Shown here piece after piece: positions 11,125-23,138 of a DNA stretch of 64,000 nucleotides. Below the pieces are notes generated by a model. The model was not told where the DNA came from. It worked only from the letters and a program-made list of their open reading frames with translations, and made no database searches. A program made the position numbers and the translations under genes. Origin of the DNA: Gamarada debralockiae (lineage: Eukaryota > Ascomycota > Leotiomycetes > Helotiales > Hyphodiscaceae); assembly GCA_002803225.1 (NCBI GenBank), contig NXFV01001905.1, positions 1-64,000 on the forward strand, written 5' to 3'. Numbering within the stretch: the stretch's first letter is position 1; each line of letters begins with the position of its first letter.

Positions 11125-14087
11125 TTAATGACCGCCCAGAGCACTGATTCTTGCACCAGCAGGTCTCTGAATCAGTCCTCCCTTCCCGAGGACCTCGTCA
11201 CCTTCACTCCGCCCCTCAATCTCCTCGTCGCTGTCCTCGACGATCTTCGTCGGGATATCAGTCCCAATGTTGTACTGCTGGCTGCTTCGCTCCGGTGTTG
11301 TCGTCGCGCTGGAGATCGACATCGAAGTACTAGAGCGATTATGGATGAGATCCGGTGTAGGAGGGATGCTTGAAGTGCGTCCGCTTGGGTGGAGCAAGCT
11401 ATCCTCTCCATTCTCGGATCCCTGAGCAGAGTGTCCGTCATCGCTAGCTGTCACGGTGGAGAGGTTGCTCTGACGGTGACTAGCACGAGCTTGGCTGAGA
11501 GCAAGTTCTTCGGCCTCAACCTCAGCGTCGTGTGCGAGTTGGAGGCCCTCGACTGCGGCAGCGCACTGCTCGCTGATATTGCGGATGATGTGAGCAATGG
11601 CATCAGTTTTGTCCCTCAAGTGACGGTCTGCGACGTCGATGATGCTTGCGGTGCTGAAGCGCTTGCTATTCCGGACACCGTTGATCAGGCGGGCTTCCAT
11701 TTCTGGAGTCATGTCCTCACCGGTCTTGCTGTGTCTGTAAGAACGAGATGAAGCACGTGAGTCGTAGGCTGCAGTATCCTCGGCTGTGCCCTTGTCCTGG
11801 GGCTTCTCTTCCTCAGCAATATCCTCGAGATCCTCACCCTCCTCATCGTAGCCATTCTCAATGTACTCTGCGAGTTCGGGGCTCTTGCCAAGTGTTCGGA
11901 CAATGTGCTCCATGTGGTGAGTTTGTCCACTGATCAAGCTGCGAAGGTGGAGAACAACGCGTTGAGCCTCATCACGTTGTCTGAGGATGGTGGTGTTGGT
12001 GTGTTGAAGAGCAGACAATTCCTTCTTGTTACGCTTGCGCTCACGCTCAAGTTCCTCTGCAATCTCTTGCTGAAGAACAAGGGCTTCGAGAGCATCGTCA
12101 CGTTGCTTCTCAGTTCCAGAGAGGCGGGTGGCAAGACGAGCTGCATCATCCTTCTGTTGGTCGATGAGGCCAGTGAGGCGTCGGTTCTCACGCTTGTGGT
12201 TCTCAATCTTGACCTTGAGGTCTTGAGTTTCCTTGGTAAGTTGTTCGGCGAAAGCCTGGAATTTGAGGAACTAATTGGGGTTAGTAATTGAATTTTACGT
12301 GCGATAGAATGAAACATACTTGTTGTTTCCAGCTCTCGAGTTCCTCGACAAGGAAGTTGTTCCTCTTCGTGACCTTGCTAAGCTCGGTATCCATGCGACC
12401 TTTGAGGTTAATGAAATCTTGCCAAGCCTCAAGCGCATCCCTGGAGTACTGATTTCGTTCTCGAACAATTTCGTTCAAATGCCTCATAGACACCTTGGTC
12501 ATAAGTGGCTTCTTCACTGCCCCACCAAAAACGGCTTTCATGCCGGTGTTTCTTCCCTGTCATGAAACATTGATTAGCAACGCGCGACATATAACTTATC
12601 CCGGGGTATATGAGTTTGGATCGCCATACCATTTTCTCACACACATGATCCATAACTGCCATGACTGCATCCTGGTTCCACCACTCTGGGTCCTGGATCG
12701 ATTCGACTTCCCCACGCATCACAATGATCTGGCCCGCAGGCACCAATTTTCCGCCACCATATGCGGACCGAAGATGTTGCGGAACACCGGAAGGAGTAAC
12801 ATCCCCGTTCAAAGCCTGAGTCATGCGATTGACCATCTTTGTTCGTTGGCCGGCTGTCAACGCGGTAGGTGGGCTAGAAGTAAGAACGAAATTGCGGTCC
12901 AAGTCCACCACCAACGCATCGGTGGGTGCTGTGAAAAGCGTTCGGCACTCTGCTGTAATACCAAGAATATATGGGCCAGGCTCTTGAACGAGCTCCTTTG
13001 CATGCCTAGCATGCACAACTGGAACATAGAGACCACTCCATTCGTAGACACGAACACAGTATCGGATAGTCTCTGCAGCCACTGTGAGCATGGCAGGGTA
13101 GTGACTGACAAAAATAATGCGGCGCGTTGGTGAAAGAGCTGCCTCAATGACACCAACAATGTTGGGAATGGATAAACAGGAGAACAATGGCCACATGGCA
13201 AAGTTCTGGAATCCTGTTGGAGAGGAAGGAAATTGGTAGCAAAGTGCGTAATCCTTCATGTCAATACGGACAAGATCATTCAATCTTGGTGCTGGGAAAC
13301 TGAGGATACGAGAAACCTCCTCAGCGTGGAAGAGGTTCGTGGCCTTGTTCCAATGGATCCACATGCCTCGAAGATAATCACCCAAAAGGTTGTAAAGAGG
13401 ATATCGGGAAAGGAAGGACAAGCAGTATGGGATCCAGTACGTCTCATCAGGAGAGTCGTAGAAATCGGATTCGGTCCTCCTTCTCAAGTCGCGAATTGTC
13501 TCTGCGCGCTTCTCATCTGCTCTTGACCAAACTCGGAGTGCGATACCGTAAAGGGTGTGGGATGAATCTTGTTGAAGGACGAAGGAGTGGTGGACACAGT
13601 GAGGCTGGCTGCGTCCAGTGCAGATTTCAACGTCGTGTGGGAAACAAGCCTATAGTCAAATCAATATCCGCACAATCAGCACTGAACTAAGACTTACCCT
13701 CATGGCAGCATGGAGGGCTCTCGCAATCTCGTTGTCCTGCTCCAATCTAGGACTGCTTCCAAGAATCTCTGGCAACCAAAACTGTCCAACTGCTCCCTTC
13801 ATGTGTCCAATCTTCCCCTGTGCAGGCGACGGTGCCTTAACCCACTGTGATGGTTCTCGTCCAACGCCACATACCATATATGCATGGGTGAGAGTCTTTG
13901 GTGTTCGTTGCTGAGGCTTGATGTTCAATGTGGATGGAATTGGCTGCGTAATTCGGGAATGCAGAGAGGAGGTTCTGCTTGGGATGATCAAGTTTTGGTC
14001 CGTTTGGTCGCGAGTGCCAGGACGACCTTCACGGTCTCCAGTCCGCGGTCGGACGAAAGAGGAGTGATTGTTCAATGAGGGACCCAT
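11125..14087 (-). CDS. DENN-domain protein (Rab GEF type), 4 exons
   Basis: Exons 14087-13698, 13649-12630, 12556-12320 and 12270-11125 join in frame to 930 aa; introns are 48, 73 and 49 nt. ATG 14087 has a good context (gccATGG). The DENN region covers roughly residues 60-430: a u-DENN-like start (THAYMVCGVG..PSQWVKAPSP, LYGIALRVWSRA) and the core DENN with YWIPYCLSFLSRYPLYNLL, PLFSCLSIPNIVGVIEA and RRIIFVSHYPAMLTVAAETI. A long charged coiled coil (about 480-650; LEAWQDFINLKGRMDTELSK) and a low-complexity acidic/serine tail follow. DENN proteins activate Rab GTPases in membrane traffic. The coiled-coil architecture is typical of an uncharacterised fungal DENN family; its Rab partner cannot be read from the sequence. 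Confidence 0.88.
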
Positions 14088-16586
14088 GGCTGCAGATATC
14101 TGTATGGATCAGACTCGAAATCGTGTGGAATTGAAATTCCTGTAGGAATTGGGTGTTTTGGAATATGCCTGATATTGGTAGGATAACTTCGAAGGCCAAT
14201 TAACTTGAGGAATGAAGTCCGTGTTTTCGGGAGTAATTTTGGATGGGGAGGACTGATATGAGGGCGAAAGGAGCGTAGTCGCGTTTTTGGGGTTAGTTAG
14301 GAATGTTCGCTGCTCATCGACCAGCAAGCTTGCAAACACAATTGCTTGGAAATTCCTGTCACAGAGTTAAAGTCGAATATAAACTGCTACTGCCTGCTTT
14401 CTGCGTGTGCAGAGTGTCGTGCAGTGCTGCAGATGCAAAGCGGGAGTGAAGGAAGAAGAGAAAAAGAGAAAGGAAAGTCAGTTCGCAGCAGTGAGGAGAA
14501 GGGAGATCAGACAGCCAAATGGCTCGAACTCCGATCTGGACGGGAGTTTTCCAATAACGGCAACAAGGGATTGACGGGGGACAGAGCATGGGTAGCCTTC
14601 GCTGACACAGGCTCAAGTCCGACTGGTGTTCAGGAGATTGGATGTCGTTGAACCCAGTGGAGTGTGTACCTGGGCGTGCTGGGGCTTGCTAGGGGCGTAT
14701 TAGGCCCATGCCGGCCGTGAATTCTCTCCGATGTGGTCAGCGATGTGCTGCTGAGGCGAGAGTCGATCCCATAGAATTGTGCATCCGCATTTTGTTTGCG
14801 CGCAATCTTTTCCGGTAGCAGCTATTCGTTACAGTTGTTTTGTAGACCCTAAATGCGCCTTCTCTAGAAATCTGATTCAGTGCATGTCAGCCTGTAGAAC
14901 TTGGACCTCTTCAAGGGACATGACACTCAAACTCAGTTTGCGCAGGTTGAGCCCAATGAGGAGATTCAGGGGAAGTTGGAATGTGACTTAGCGTGCACTT
15001 GAGACTGCAACGCTGATGCGCTTAGACCGCGTGGGCGTTCAACAATGCCTGTCCACTTCTTCCAATTCCAAGGGATCATCGGGGAAGAGCGTCGAAGCGA
15101 GGAAGCTATCACTAAAATATATCTAGCGTCCACACACGGCTATCGATGAGGCGGGAATTGTCAAATGAGATTCATCGTCACTTGCAGAACATGGCGATGG
15201 GGGCAGCTTGGGGCTTTGATTAAGAGAGAAATGGTCAGTAGTCTAGAGACCTCCGGCGGAAACCCATCATTTTCCTCCGCTGAAAGCCCTGAAGTCCCGG
15301 GGCCGGATGATGGGGCGGGAGACTTCATGACTTGATGTAGAAAGAAGCAGTGGATTTTCCTTCGCTGATGATGTCGTTCTCGGCACTTTATGACTCGTCA
15401 GTGGTCACAAATACGTGCACAATTAGAAGCGAACGGCGAAGAACTAACATCCGCGGCGGGGTCGTTCGTGATGTGATAGTGATTGATAAAGAGCATCTCA
15501 AATTAATAAGGTGCGGCATGAGAACACTTCCCTCCGAGCCGATCGATCGCCTCCAGTCGGTTTTGGACCACTTAAAAGGCTCGTTCTGAAGAGCCTGAAA
15601 AGGTGGACGCTCGCTACCATCGATATCTTCCCGTCTCCAGCAGCTGCCCTGAAGCCAAACCATCTTGTGCGACCCATCACAGGAGTCAGGGGTACGCAAC
15701 CTTTAATCACAAAGTCTTTGTGTTTCCTGCCCTTGTGAAATCTGGAGTCGAGGGCTTGATCTTTGAAGCTTAACAAAGAAGATTACGAAATCGCGAACTT
15801 TCGCGGGCGAGCCCGAAAAACAAACACCCAACGGCCCAACATCGGAGGGATCAAGGGTACGGAAATTTGTTTAGATTGCTTTGAATCTTAAGAAGATTAC
15901 GGATGCACGTGATTTTAGTGAAGCCTTTAAGTTAGGTTGGCCTGTGCGCTAGAGATTTTGAAGACTTGAACCTAAATTTAGCGGAGCCTTTATTCTCTTC
16001 TACAAAAAACCGAACATGAGATGAAAGTTGTTTCATCTTTCGACGGAGATGGCCCCGAACGATCTAGGAGGCTAGGAGATTTTTTAATTCGGCTCCGAAG
16101 CGGGAGTTCCCAGAAAATGGGAGTTTCCAATCCCAAATACCGAAACGTCAAGTGTTCATTGATCCACAATGCCCCCCTTCTCACCAAGGTCAAACGAAGA
16201 ATGAAGAGTCTTCCATCGTAGAAGATTGAGCGCAGCAAAGTCTTAAATGTGATGGGTATGGCGAAAAGAATCGAGCTAGATGAAAGCTATCCTCCTGTTT
16301 CTAGAAGGCGCAGCCCCTGTTGTTCCCTGCTCGCGTCGGAGCCTTTGATAGGTCCAAATGTCGAGCCTCATGATTAGTACCCGGAATGCAAAGCTGCCTG
16401 GAAGTCAGACACAACCGCGAAGTTCATCAACATCTTGGCTCACGGTGCTCTTCAGTATCGTCATACATTTCGTTATTTCTTAGCTTGTTTTATGTCAATG
16501 AGAGTTGCTTAGGGGTGACCTGATGTATTCCTGAATGCCTTTCATCGCTTGTCGACCTGCTGTGAGGCTTGTTACTGTTGACGTAA
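14088..16586. other. 2.5 kb intergenic, no gene recognised
   Basis: ORFs are short and overlap antisense (14346-14651, 15388-15776). A perfect 8-bp-arm hairpin (AGATGAAA, GTTG, TTTCATCT) lies at 16019-16038. The left part should hold the DENN promoter, the right part the NLR promoter. Nothing else is supported. Confidence 0.5.
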
Positions 16587-19500
16587 ATGGCCGTTTCTTC
16601 CAGACCCCCAAACGGCCCGTCAACGTTTGCCGAGGGCCTTTGGGAGAAAGCAATCGAGTCGTTAAGCGATGAGGAACGAAGAGACATCGACTTCACTCGC
16701 ACCGATAGGCTCAGCATCCTACAAGACATCCTCGCAGCCGTTGAGAAGGGAAAGAGGACTTGCATCGAGAAGCGATGGAAGTACAGAAAAGGAGATCACG
16801 ATGTTATCATACGTGATAAGTTGGAGAAGATGGTGGCGTGGGTAAATAAGTTCAAGGATGTGGGAGATGCTGTCATACAGTATGACCCAGGTCATGCTGC
16901 GCTCCCCTGGGCAGGAATCAGAGTGATTCTCCAGGCAAGCCGTTCTACCTCATGACGGATACCATGATCTGACCTGGATTAGGTGACTGTCAATGATAGT
17001 CAGATATACGGTGCGATGATTGATGGAGTTGAGCATGTGTCCAATCTGATCACGCGCTATACCATTCTTGAGGCCATTTATCTAGACACCCTGACAGAGG
17101 TGAAAGCAGCTGCACATGATCAATTACAGAGCTCTCTCACAAAGTTATACGCTGCGATTCTCGCATATCTTGTCAAAGCCAGACGGCACTACGACAAAAG
17201 TACAGTCGGTCAGTACTTAATTCATTTCTTGCAGCCCATATTAGACACTCTCGAGGGCAGGAGACTGAGGTCACGCAGAACGCATGGCAAGCGCAGTTAT
17301 CCACACCTCAGAATCGAGTGTGGAGTCGTATCTCAAGAAAATCGAAGACGCTCAGGTAGATGTTGAAGCTTGCGTACGTCTCATCGATGCAGAAAGTAAG
17401 TCTCTAGCAATCATCAATAAAGTATCTTCTGACTGACATTCGTTCAAAGAGAACGGAAATGTGGACAATGGGATAAAGCAACTGCAAGAAGGTCTTCAAA
17501 AGCTTGCCACAGAGTCCTCTCACGGGAACGACGTTATGACAAGGCTGGAGGCGATTCTATCTCAACTAGACTGTCCCATTAGTCGCCAAGCTACCCAATT
17601 ATCAGAGCTTCATGATTCACTTACCAGTGAGTGGACACTGTATGATGCTGCACGGAAACTAATTCCTCAATAGAAGCAAATCGCCATGAGCTCCTGCGGT
17701 GGCTGTCAACAATGCCTTACAGAGCTCATCATACAGCGATGGGGACAGGCTTCTTACCCAATTCAGGGCAGTGGTTAATTCAGAAGAAAGAGTTTGTAGA
17801 GTGGAGAAAGTCTAGCGTATCTTCGGTGCTCTGGCTACGGGGCATTCCTGGATCCGGTAAGACCAGGCTTGTGTACGACTTCTCAACCTTCAACTTCTTT
17901 ATTGGCTAATGGAATTAGATATTCTGTCATCGAACATCTCCAGAACGAGATTGCTACCACCACATCTCCTGCACCAATTGCTTTCTTCTACTGCGTCCGA
18001 GCTGAAGGAGAACCGCAACGTGCCGACCCAGACGAAATCCTTCGATGTATATTGAAGCAGCTGTCATGTTCTAAGGCAGATCTTCCGGTTCGCGAGCCAG
18101 TCGCAAGAGTTTACAAAAAGAGGCAGGACGATGCCGATGATACGGGGGACGAGCCAGCAAAACTGACAAGGGCTGAATGCGAAGAATTGGTCATTTCTCT
18201 GCTGGAGCATAACCCAGCAACCATTGTCATTGATGCTCTAGATGAATGCGACCCAAAGAGGAGATATGAGCTCTTCAAGGCTCTAGACAACATCATCCAG
18301 AAGTCACCCAGTCTGGTGAAGGTCTTTGTTTCGAGTCGCGAGGACAGCGACATCGTGTGTCGCCTAGAAAAGTCACCGAACATTCTCATCGACGCTATGG
18401 ACAACGGACAAGATATTGAACGTTTCGTACACGCCGAGGTGGACAAAGCTGTCGTTGATAAAAGACTGCTCGGGGGTACGGTCTCCAAGACATTATACAC
18501 TAAAATCGTCGAAAGGCTCATCCGAGGAGCTCAAGGAATGTGAGTTCCCAAGGCGGGAGTCTCTAATATTTAGCTGATGCAACCCAGGTTTCGTTGGGTC
18601 AGTCTTCAAATTGATAACCTTTGCGATCCAGACAGGATGAATCATGAAAGTGATGTTGAGCAAGAGCTTGGGAGACTTCCGAGGACTCTCAAGGAGTCTT
18701 ATCAAATTATTCATGAGCGTATCAAGACATCTGCGCCAACTAGCAAGAGCACGGCTGACAGGGCCATTGCTTGGCTCCTTTGCGCGAGGCGCTCACTGAA
18801 ATCATCTGAGTTCCTTGATGCCGTCTCGGTTGATTCAGAAGGCAGTCGCTACCAATTCTCACGAAGAGATTTGCTTAACATGTGCTGCAACCTGGTCGTT
18901 TGGGACCAGATATCGGATAATTTCCGCTTCGCACATTTGTCTGTGCAAGAATACTTTCAATCCCTAGAGGAGTATTCCAGGGCGAGGGTTCATGAAATAG
19001 CATTGACAAGATGCGTCAACGTCTTCATCGCCCAAGCCAGCTCAAAATCAAATTCAGAAGACTCACTCGATTTGAATGCCGGGCCGCAAGACCTCAGGCT
19101 TTATGCCACTATTAACTGGCCTTATCACTGCGATGCTACTCGGAATCCTAGATGCAGAGGCAGGGTAGGGCAGTTTCTCTTCCAAGATTCCGGGATAGCC
19201 CCTGCGTTCAAAGTTTGGATGTCAACTGTCAGAAAAATCACCGAAAGGAACACGACGTGGGGAGAATTCAACTCTTACCGGAAAATCCGACAAACTACCT
19301 GTACTCCTCCCACACCAGTTCTCTTAGCATGTATGTTCGGTTGGAATGATGTGCTGGAGAACCTCTGTAATCTCGTTTCTGTTGACTGGAATCAGGGCGA
19401 CGATGAAGGGACGACATCCGCCTTCAGACTCGCGCTCAGATGCAGCGATCTTACAAACGCACGATTGCTTGTGAGATTAGGGGCAGACGTCCATGCTGTC

Positions 19501-20694
19501 CACCGGGGCGGTGAACCATTGTTATTCGAGGCTGTTTCTTGTCGAAGACCTGAAGCAGTGAAACTTCTACTCGACGCAGGAGCTGATGTGAATGCTGTCG
19601 ACTCTTTTGGGCAAACGGCTCTATTTTTGCTAGGGGTGGACCAAGACTATGACATAGCAACAGCTCAAATGCTGCTGGCTGGAAATGCAAATCCAGAGTT
19701 ACTAGATAATGAGGGGAGGACTGCTCTCCAAGTCTTATGCGAGAGATTCGATGACAAATTCCAGCAATATTATCCACCGAGATACCCGGATGGTATCAAC
19801 TTGCTACTTTCCCACGTTATAGATATCAACGAGCCTGGCTATGATGGCCTTCTGATAATGCGCTTAGCTGCGGCGAATGGATGGACAGATGTGGTGAAAG
19901 GACTTCTCAAGGCGAAATACGAGATCAACGCTGTTGACAGTTTTGGGTCGACAGCGCTGCAAATAGCAGCAACCAAGGGGGAAGCTGAGGTTGTGAAATT
20001 GTTACTGGCAGTTGAAGGGATCGATCTAAACGTAGCGGACTTGGAGGGATGGATGCCACTAAGGGCTGCTACTCGGGCATCAGAACCACGAATCGTCAGG
20101 ATGTTGATCAAAGCTGGTGCCGATGTCAATTTTCACACCGACGGCAAAAGCACCGCTCTGTATGAGGCTGCAGGACTCGGAAATGTCGAGATCTTACAGA
20201 TATTGATCGAGGCCGGTGCGGATGTCAATCTCGACATGGTTTCCGCAGGAGCAGCCTCGCGCCAAGATGCAGAAGCCGGAAATCTCGAGATCTTTACGTT
20301 GCTGCTGGTTGATGGCGGCGCAGTTGATGCCGTCGATCGTCTTTGTCACACAGCTTTGCACATTGCTGCACAGAACGGACATCTTAAGGTTATTGAAGCT
20401 TTGCTTGCTGCAGGTGCCAATGTCAATGCCCTGAACAATTTTGGCTGGAAAGCATCAGATCTCGCTACCGAATGGGGGCATCCCGACATTGCACAAGTCC
20501 TATTGATAGCGGAAGGAGTGAGTCAGACGAGCATTATCCATTCGAAAGAGAATTATTCAGTAGGGAGTTGGCGGTTTCGAGAGTGGGACGAGGATGACGA
20601 ATGGAGCATCTTCCCAGAGGAGATGCAAGATACGATTGAGAAGGTGGAGGACGCGGATAACACGTCTGGCGGCTCTTTGAAAATTTTGAGATGA
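16587..20694 (+). CDS. NACHT-ankyrin NLR-like receptor, 7 exons
   Basis: Exons 16587-16934, 16983-17208, 17279-17395, 17450-17626, 17674-17872, 17919-18539 and 18588-20694 join in frame to 1264 aa. The N-terminal ~270 residues match the DUF7708-type region that precedes NACHT in many fungal NLRs (KFKDVGDAVIQYDPGHAALP, WAGIRVILQVTVNDSQ). NACHT follows: Walker A GIPGSGKT (about 346-353), Walker B TIVIDALDEC, sensor-like VFVSSRED, then GMFRWVSLQIDNL and AHLSVQEYFQS. Ankyrin repeats run from about 800 to 1200 (VKLLLDAGADVNAVD, VIEALLAAGANVNALN), then an acidic tail. Such STAND proteins are innate-immune or incompatibility receptors in fungi; the ligand is unknown. The first intron (16935-16982) has a GC donor; exon 5 ends inside the Walker A neighbourhood. 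No stop or frameshift, so it looks functional. Confidence 0.88.
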
Positions 20695-21234
20695 TGAAAC
20701 GAAAAGAAGTCGAATCTGATAAGGATTTACCATAATACGAATCGAAGCCCGCAGCATTTAGCACAGTTGGATGGAAAGCTGAGTTCACAAGTTTCGTCCT
20801 TGACCAAGACAATCCGAACCTTGAAGGAACTCATGAATCTGGAAACACTCATTTAAGGTAGCATCATTCCACCGAAGATTGCTCACACCTGCTCTATGGC
20901 GTGCCCTCGCTCCACGATACCCTGTTCTTCTTCCAACACTCCACGGAGTGTGGTGGGAAGAAAGACTCGCTAGAGACTCAGGGACTGGTGGTGCACGTGA
21001 CTATGAAATTAGGTTGGCGGAGCAGACTTTGAGTTCCGATTCTTCAGTTCACTTCTGGATAGCAGCTCGGAAAAGTGAAATGAAATACTACCGCGTGTGA
21101 ATTTAGAGAATCTGCGCTAGTGGGACCACGCTAAGGATCGAAGTGGGAGGTCTTACTCTAGACTTTCTCCTCGATCTTAACTCAACATCGATCTTAAACA
21201 TCTCAACTTCAACACACAAAGACTGATTGCCAAA
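20695..21234. other. intergenic, no gene recognised
   Basis: A 540-bp spacer between the NLR stop and the small membrane-protein gene. Only short ORFs without features. Confidence 0.5.
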
Positions 21235-21557
21235 ATGTTCAACATGGGCTCCGATAACTGCGAAGAGCCTCAAGACAACGATACTGAGTTGAAGAGATGG
21301 ATCGGTAAGCCCCATACCTGAGAAAGCCGAGACGTTTTTGACATTTGTCAACAGGCCTTGCACTGGTGATCATTGGCTTCCTATTCTTCTCCTGCACAGT
21401 CTTCAACTCGTTCTACTGGAAGACTCCCCGCACACGACCATATCTACTTACCCGCATGTTCATCACACTCGTCCTCGATGCCGGTTTCATTCACAGCGGT
21501 TTCTGGTTCTACGGTTTGAGCATCCAATTCTTGGCAACAGTTGAAAGCGAATTATGA
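21235..21557 (+). CDS. small two-TM membrane protein, unknown
   Basis: ATG 21235 (gccaaaATG) starts exon 21235-21304; a GTAAGC donor, 50-nt intron and CAACAG acceptor lead to exon 21355-21557, giving 90 aa. The product has a hydrophilic acidic N-terminus (MGSDNCEEPQDNDTELKRW), a first membrane span directly after the intron (LALVIIGFLFFSCTVF), a basic turn (WKTPRTRPY) and a second span (ITLVLDAGFIHSGFWFYGL). The clean splice signals and amphipathic layout argue for a real gene. I do not recognise the family. Confidence 0.6.
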
Positions 21558-22560
21558 TTCGACGAGCTCTGATACTTGGAGACTCACAGATTGCGCTAGA
21601 TAACACCATATATTACTAAGTACGGGAGGTCGATCCTACTGGTACATACCTCGTACTATGCCTTGTTATCTTCTTGTACATCTGTACAATGGTTCCGATT
21701 CTCAGCTATTACATCATCCACAAAGATTCGACAGACCGAAACGCGCTCCGAGAAACAATCAGAGGAACACTGCGCTCGACAGTCCTATTGATACTCCGGG
21801 AAACACTCCGAGAACCCCGAAAGCTAGAGTATGAATGAAACTCTGGGTTCTTGGTGAGCTTCACTCTTTCTTACGCTTCGGCACAAACCTCATTTCTCCC
21901 GCTCCTATGGAAATTCCGGATTTCGAATATGTGGCTCTCCATTTTGCAGTTCACACTTCATGGGGAAGCATCTAGAAGAGGAAGATAGACATCATTGTAC
22001 AGCAATGCTTAAGTGCAAAGAACATCGGTTCGGGGTTGGAGAATAGCCATCAAGACAAAACATGAATGTCCACACGAGGAGGCTAGGAGAATGAGGGTGG
22101 ACTTCGGTCATTGCTGATTTCTGGAGATATGCACATAGTGGCATCGTCAATTTTATAAGTGCCAATCTCTTAAATTGTTCAAGGACGCACAATCATGGTC
22201 TTAGCCAGCTCGCGGGAAGGAAGACTTGAGTGACAGTTCCAATGTCGTTAGCGCTGTTGTTATCATGGATATTTATTATCTGCATTGACCAGGCAAAAGA
22301 TGTAGTAGACGATTGATCCGTCGTAGAAAAATTGAGGAGATGCTTATTTTGGACAAAGATTGTTTGACTTCTGCTTTGATTTGTAGGTTGACACCAAGTA
22401 CCAGCCGCCGCCAAGTTCGCGACAAGAAAAGAAGAAAAGTAGTAAACGAGTGTTTAATAAAAGAACACAGGATCAATCTGAACATGCCACCAAGGTTGTC
22501 CACGTTGGCCACGCCGATTTCCACCAATGAAGATCTCGACTTAAAAGTCTCTACAGATCT
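21558..22560. other. intergenic, no gene recognised
   Basis: One kilobase with only short overlapping ORFs (for example 22313-22582 plus, 22276-22527 minus) lacking domains or splice support. Confidence 0.5.
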
Positions 22561-23018
22561 CTATGACAAGTTCTCGTTGTAGATTTCCAAGTCTACTATA
22601 CCAGAGACACCGTTACCACCAACATAAACGAAATTAATGTAACCGGCTCCCTATGTCGTGTTATAGGTAATTTTGACACTATCAACTGCGCTTGATTGAT
22701 AACTTCTTGGATGACGATACTGTCATCGGACGACAGCTGGTAGGGACCGTAGAAGAAGTGACGAATGGGCGGACATGACATCCGGTCCAATGCCGCTGTT
22801 GCATGAACTACCCGCACTAGTTTCGCACGCAGTGTCTTGCGTCCAAAGTTTGTCGCTATTGTATAGCCATAGCACCAGTGAAGCCCTCCGTTTGTTATTC
22901 CGGACACTGTGTTGCAGTAGCCTAGGTTGTCGCAGCAGGCTATAGCCTTCTGGCGAGTTTCAAGGCTGGCGGCGGCTGCAGTCGATAATGCTGTGCTAAG
23001 AGCAACAAGAGCAGTCAA
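22561..23018 (-). pseudogene. broken small secreted cysteine-rich protein
   Basis: The reading begins at a TTG (23018) inside what looks like a signal peptide (LPSLTALVALSTALSTAAAA); no ATG lies in frame before an upstream stop. A Cys-rich mature part follows (AIACCDNLGYCNTVSG). Further on, the coding signal jumps between frames: a segment in one frame (SDDSIVIQEVINQAQ) is continued in another (VDSVKITYNTT, a stop, GAGYINFVYVGGNGVSGIVD) down to a TAG at 22561. Start loss, at least one frameshift and an internal TAG mark it as a pseudogene, barring unusual introns. The original was probably secreted; its family is not recognised. Confidence 0.6.
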
Positions 23019-23138
23019 GCTGGGGAGTCTGTAATAGATAGGTTTATGTATATATAGAGAGAGAGAGGAAGGATATCAAATAATTGTTTTCTAACAGTGA
23101 AATCAAAGCTCCCAATGAGGTTTGCTGACAAGTCCTCC

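Noticed and set aside
12495..13133. 212-aa plus-strand ORF inside the DENN gene
   Set aside because: It is antisense to the conserved DENN exon, whose domain motifs and splice sites are clear; no features of its own.
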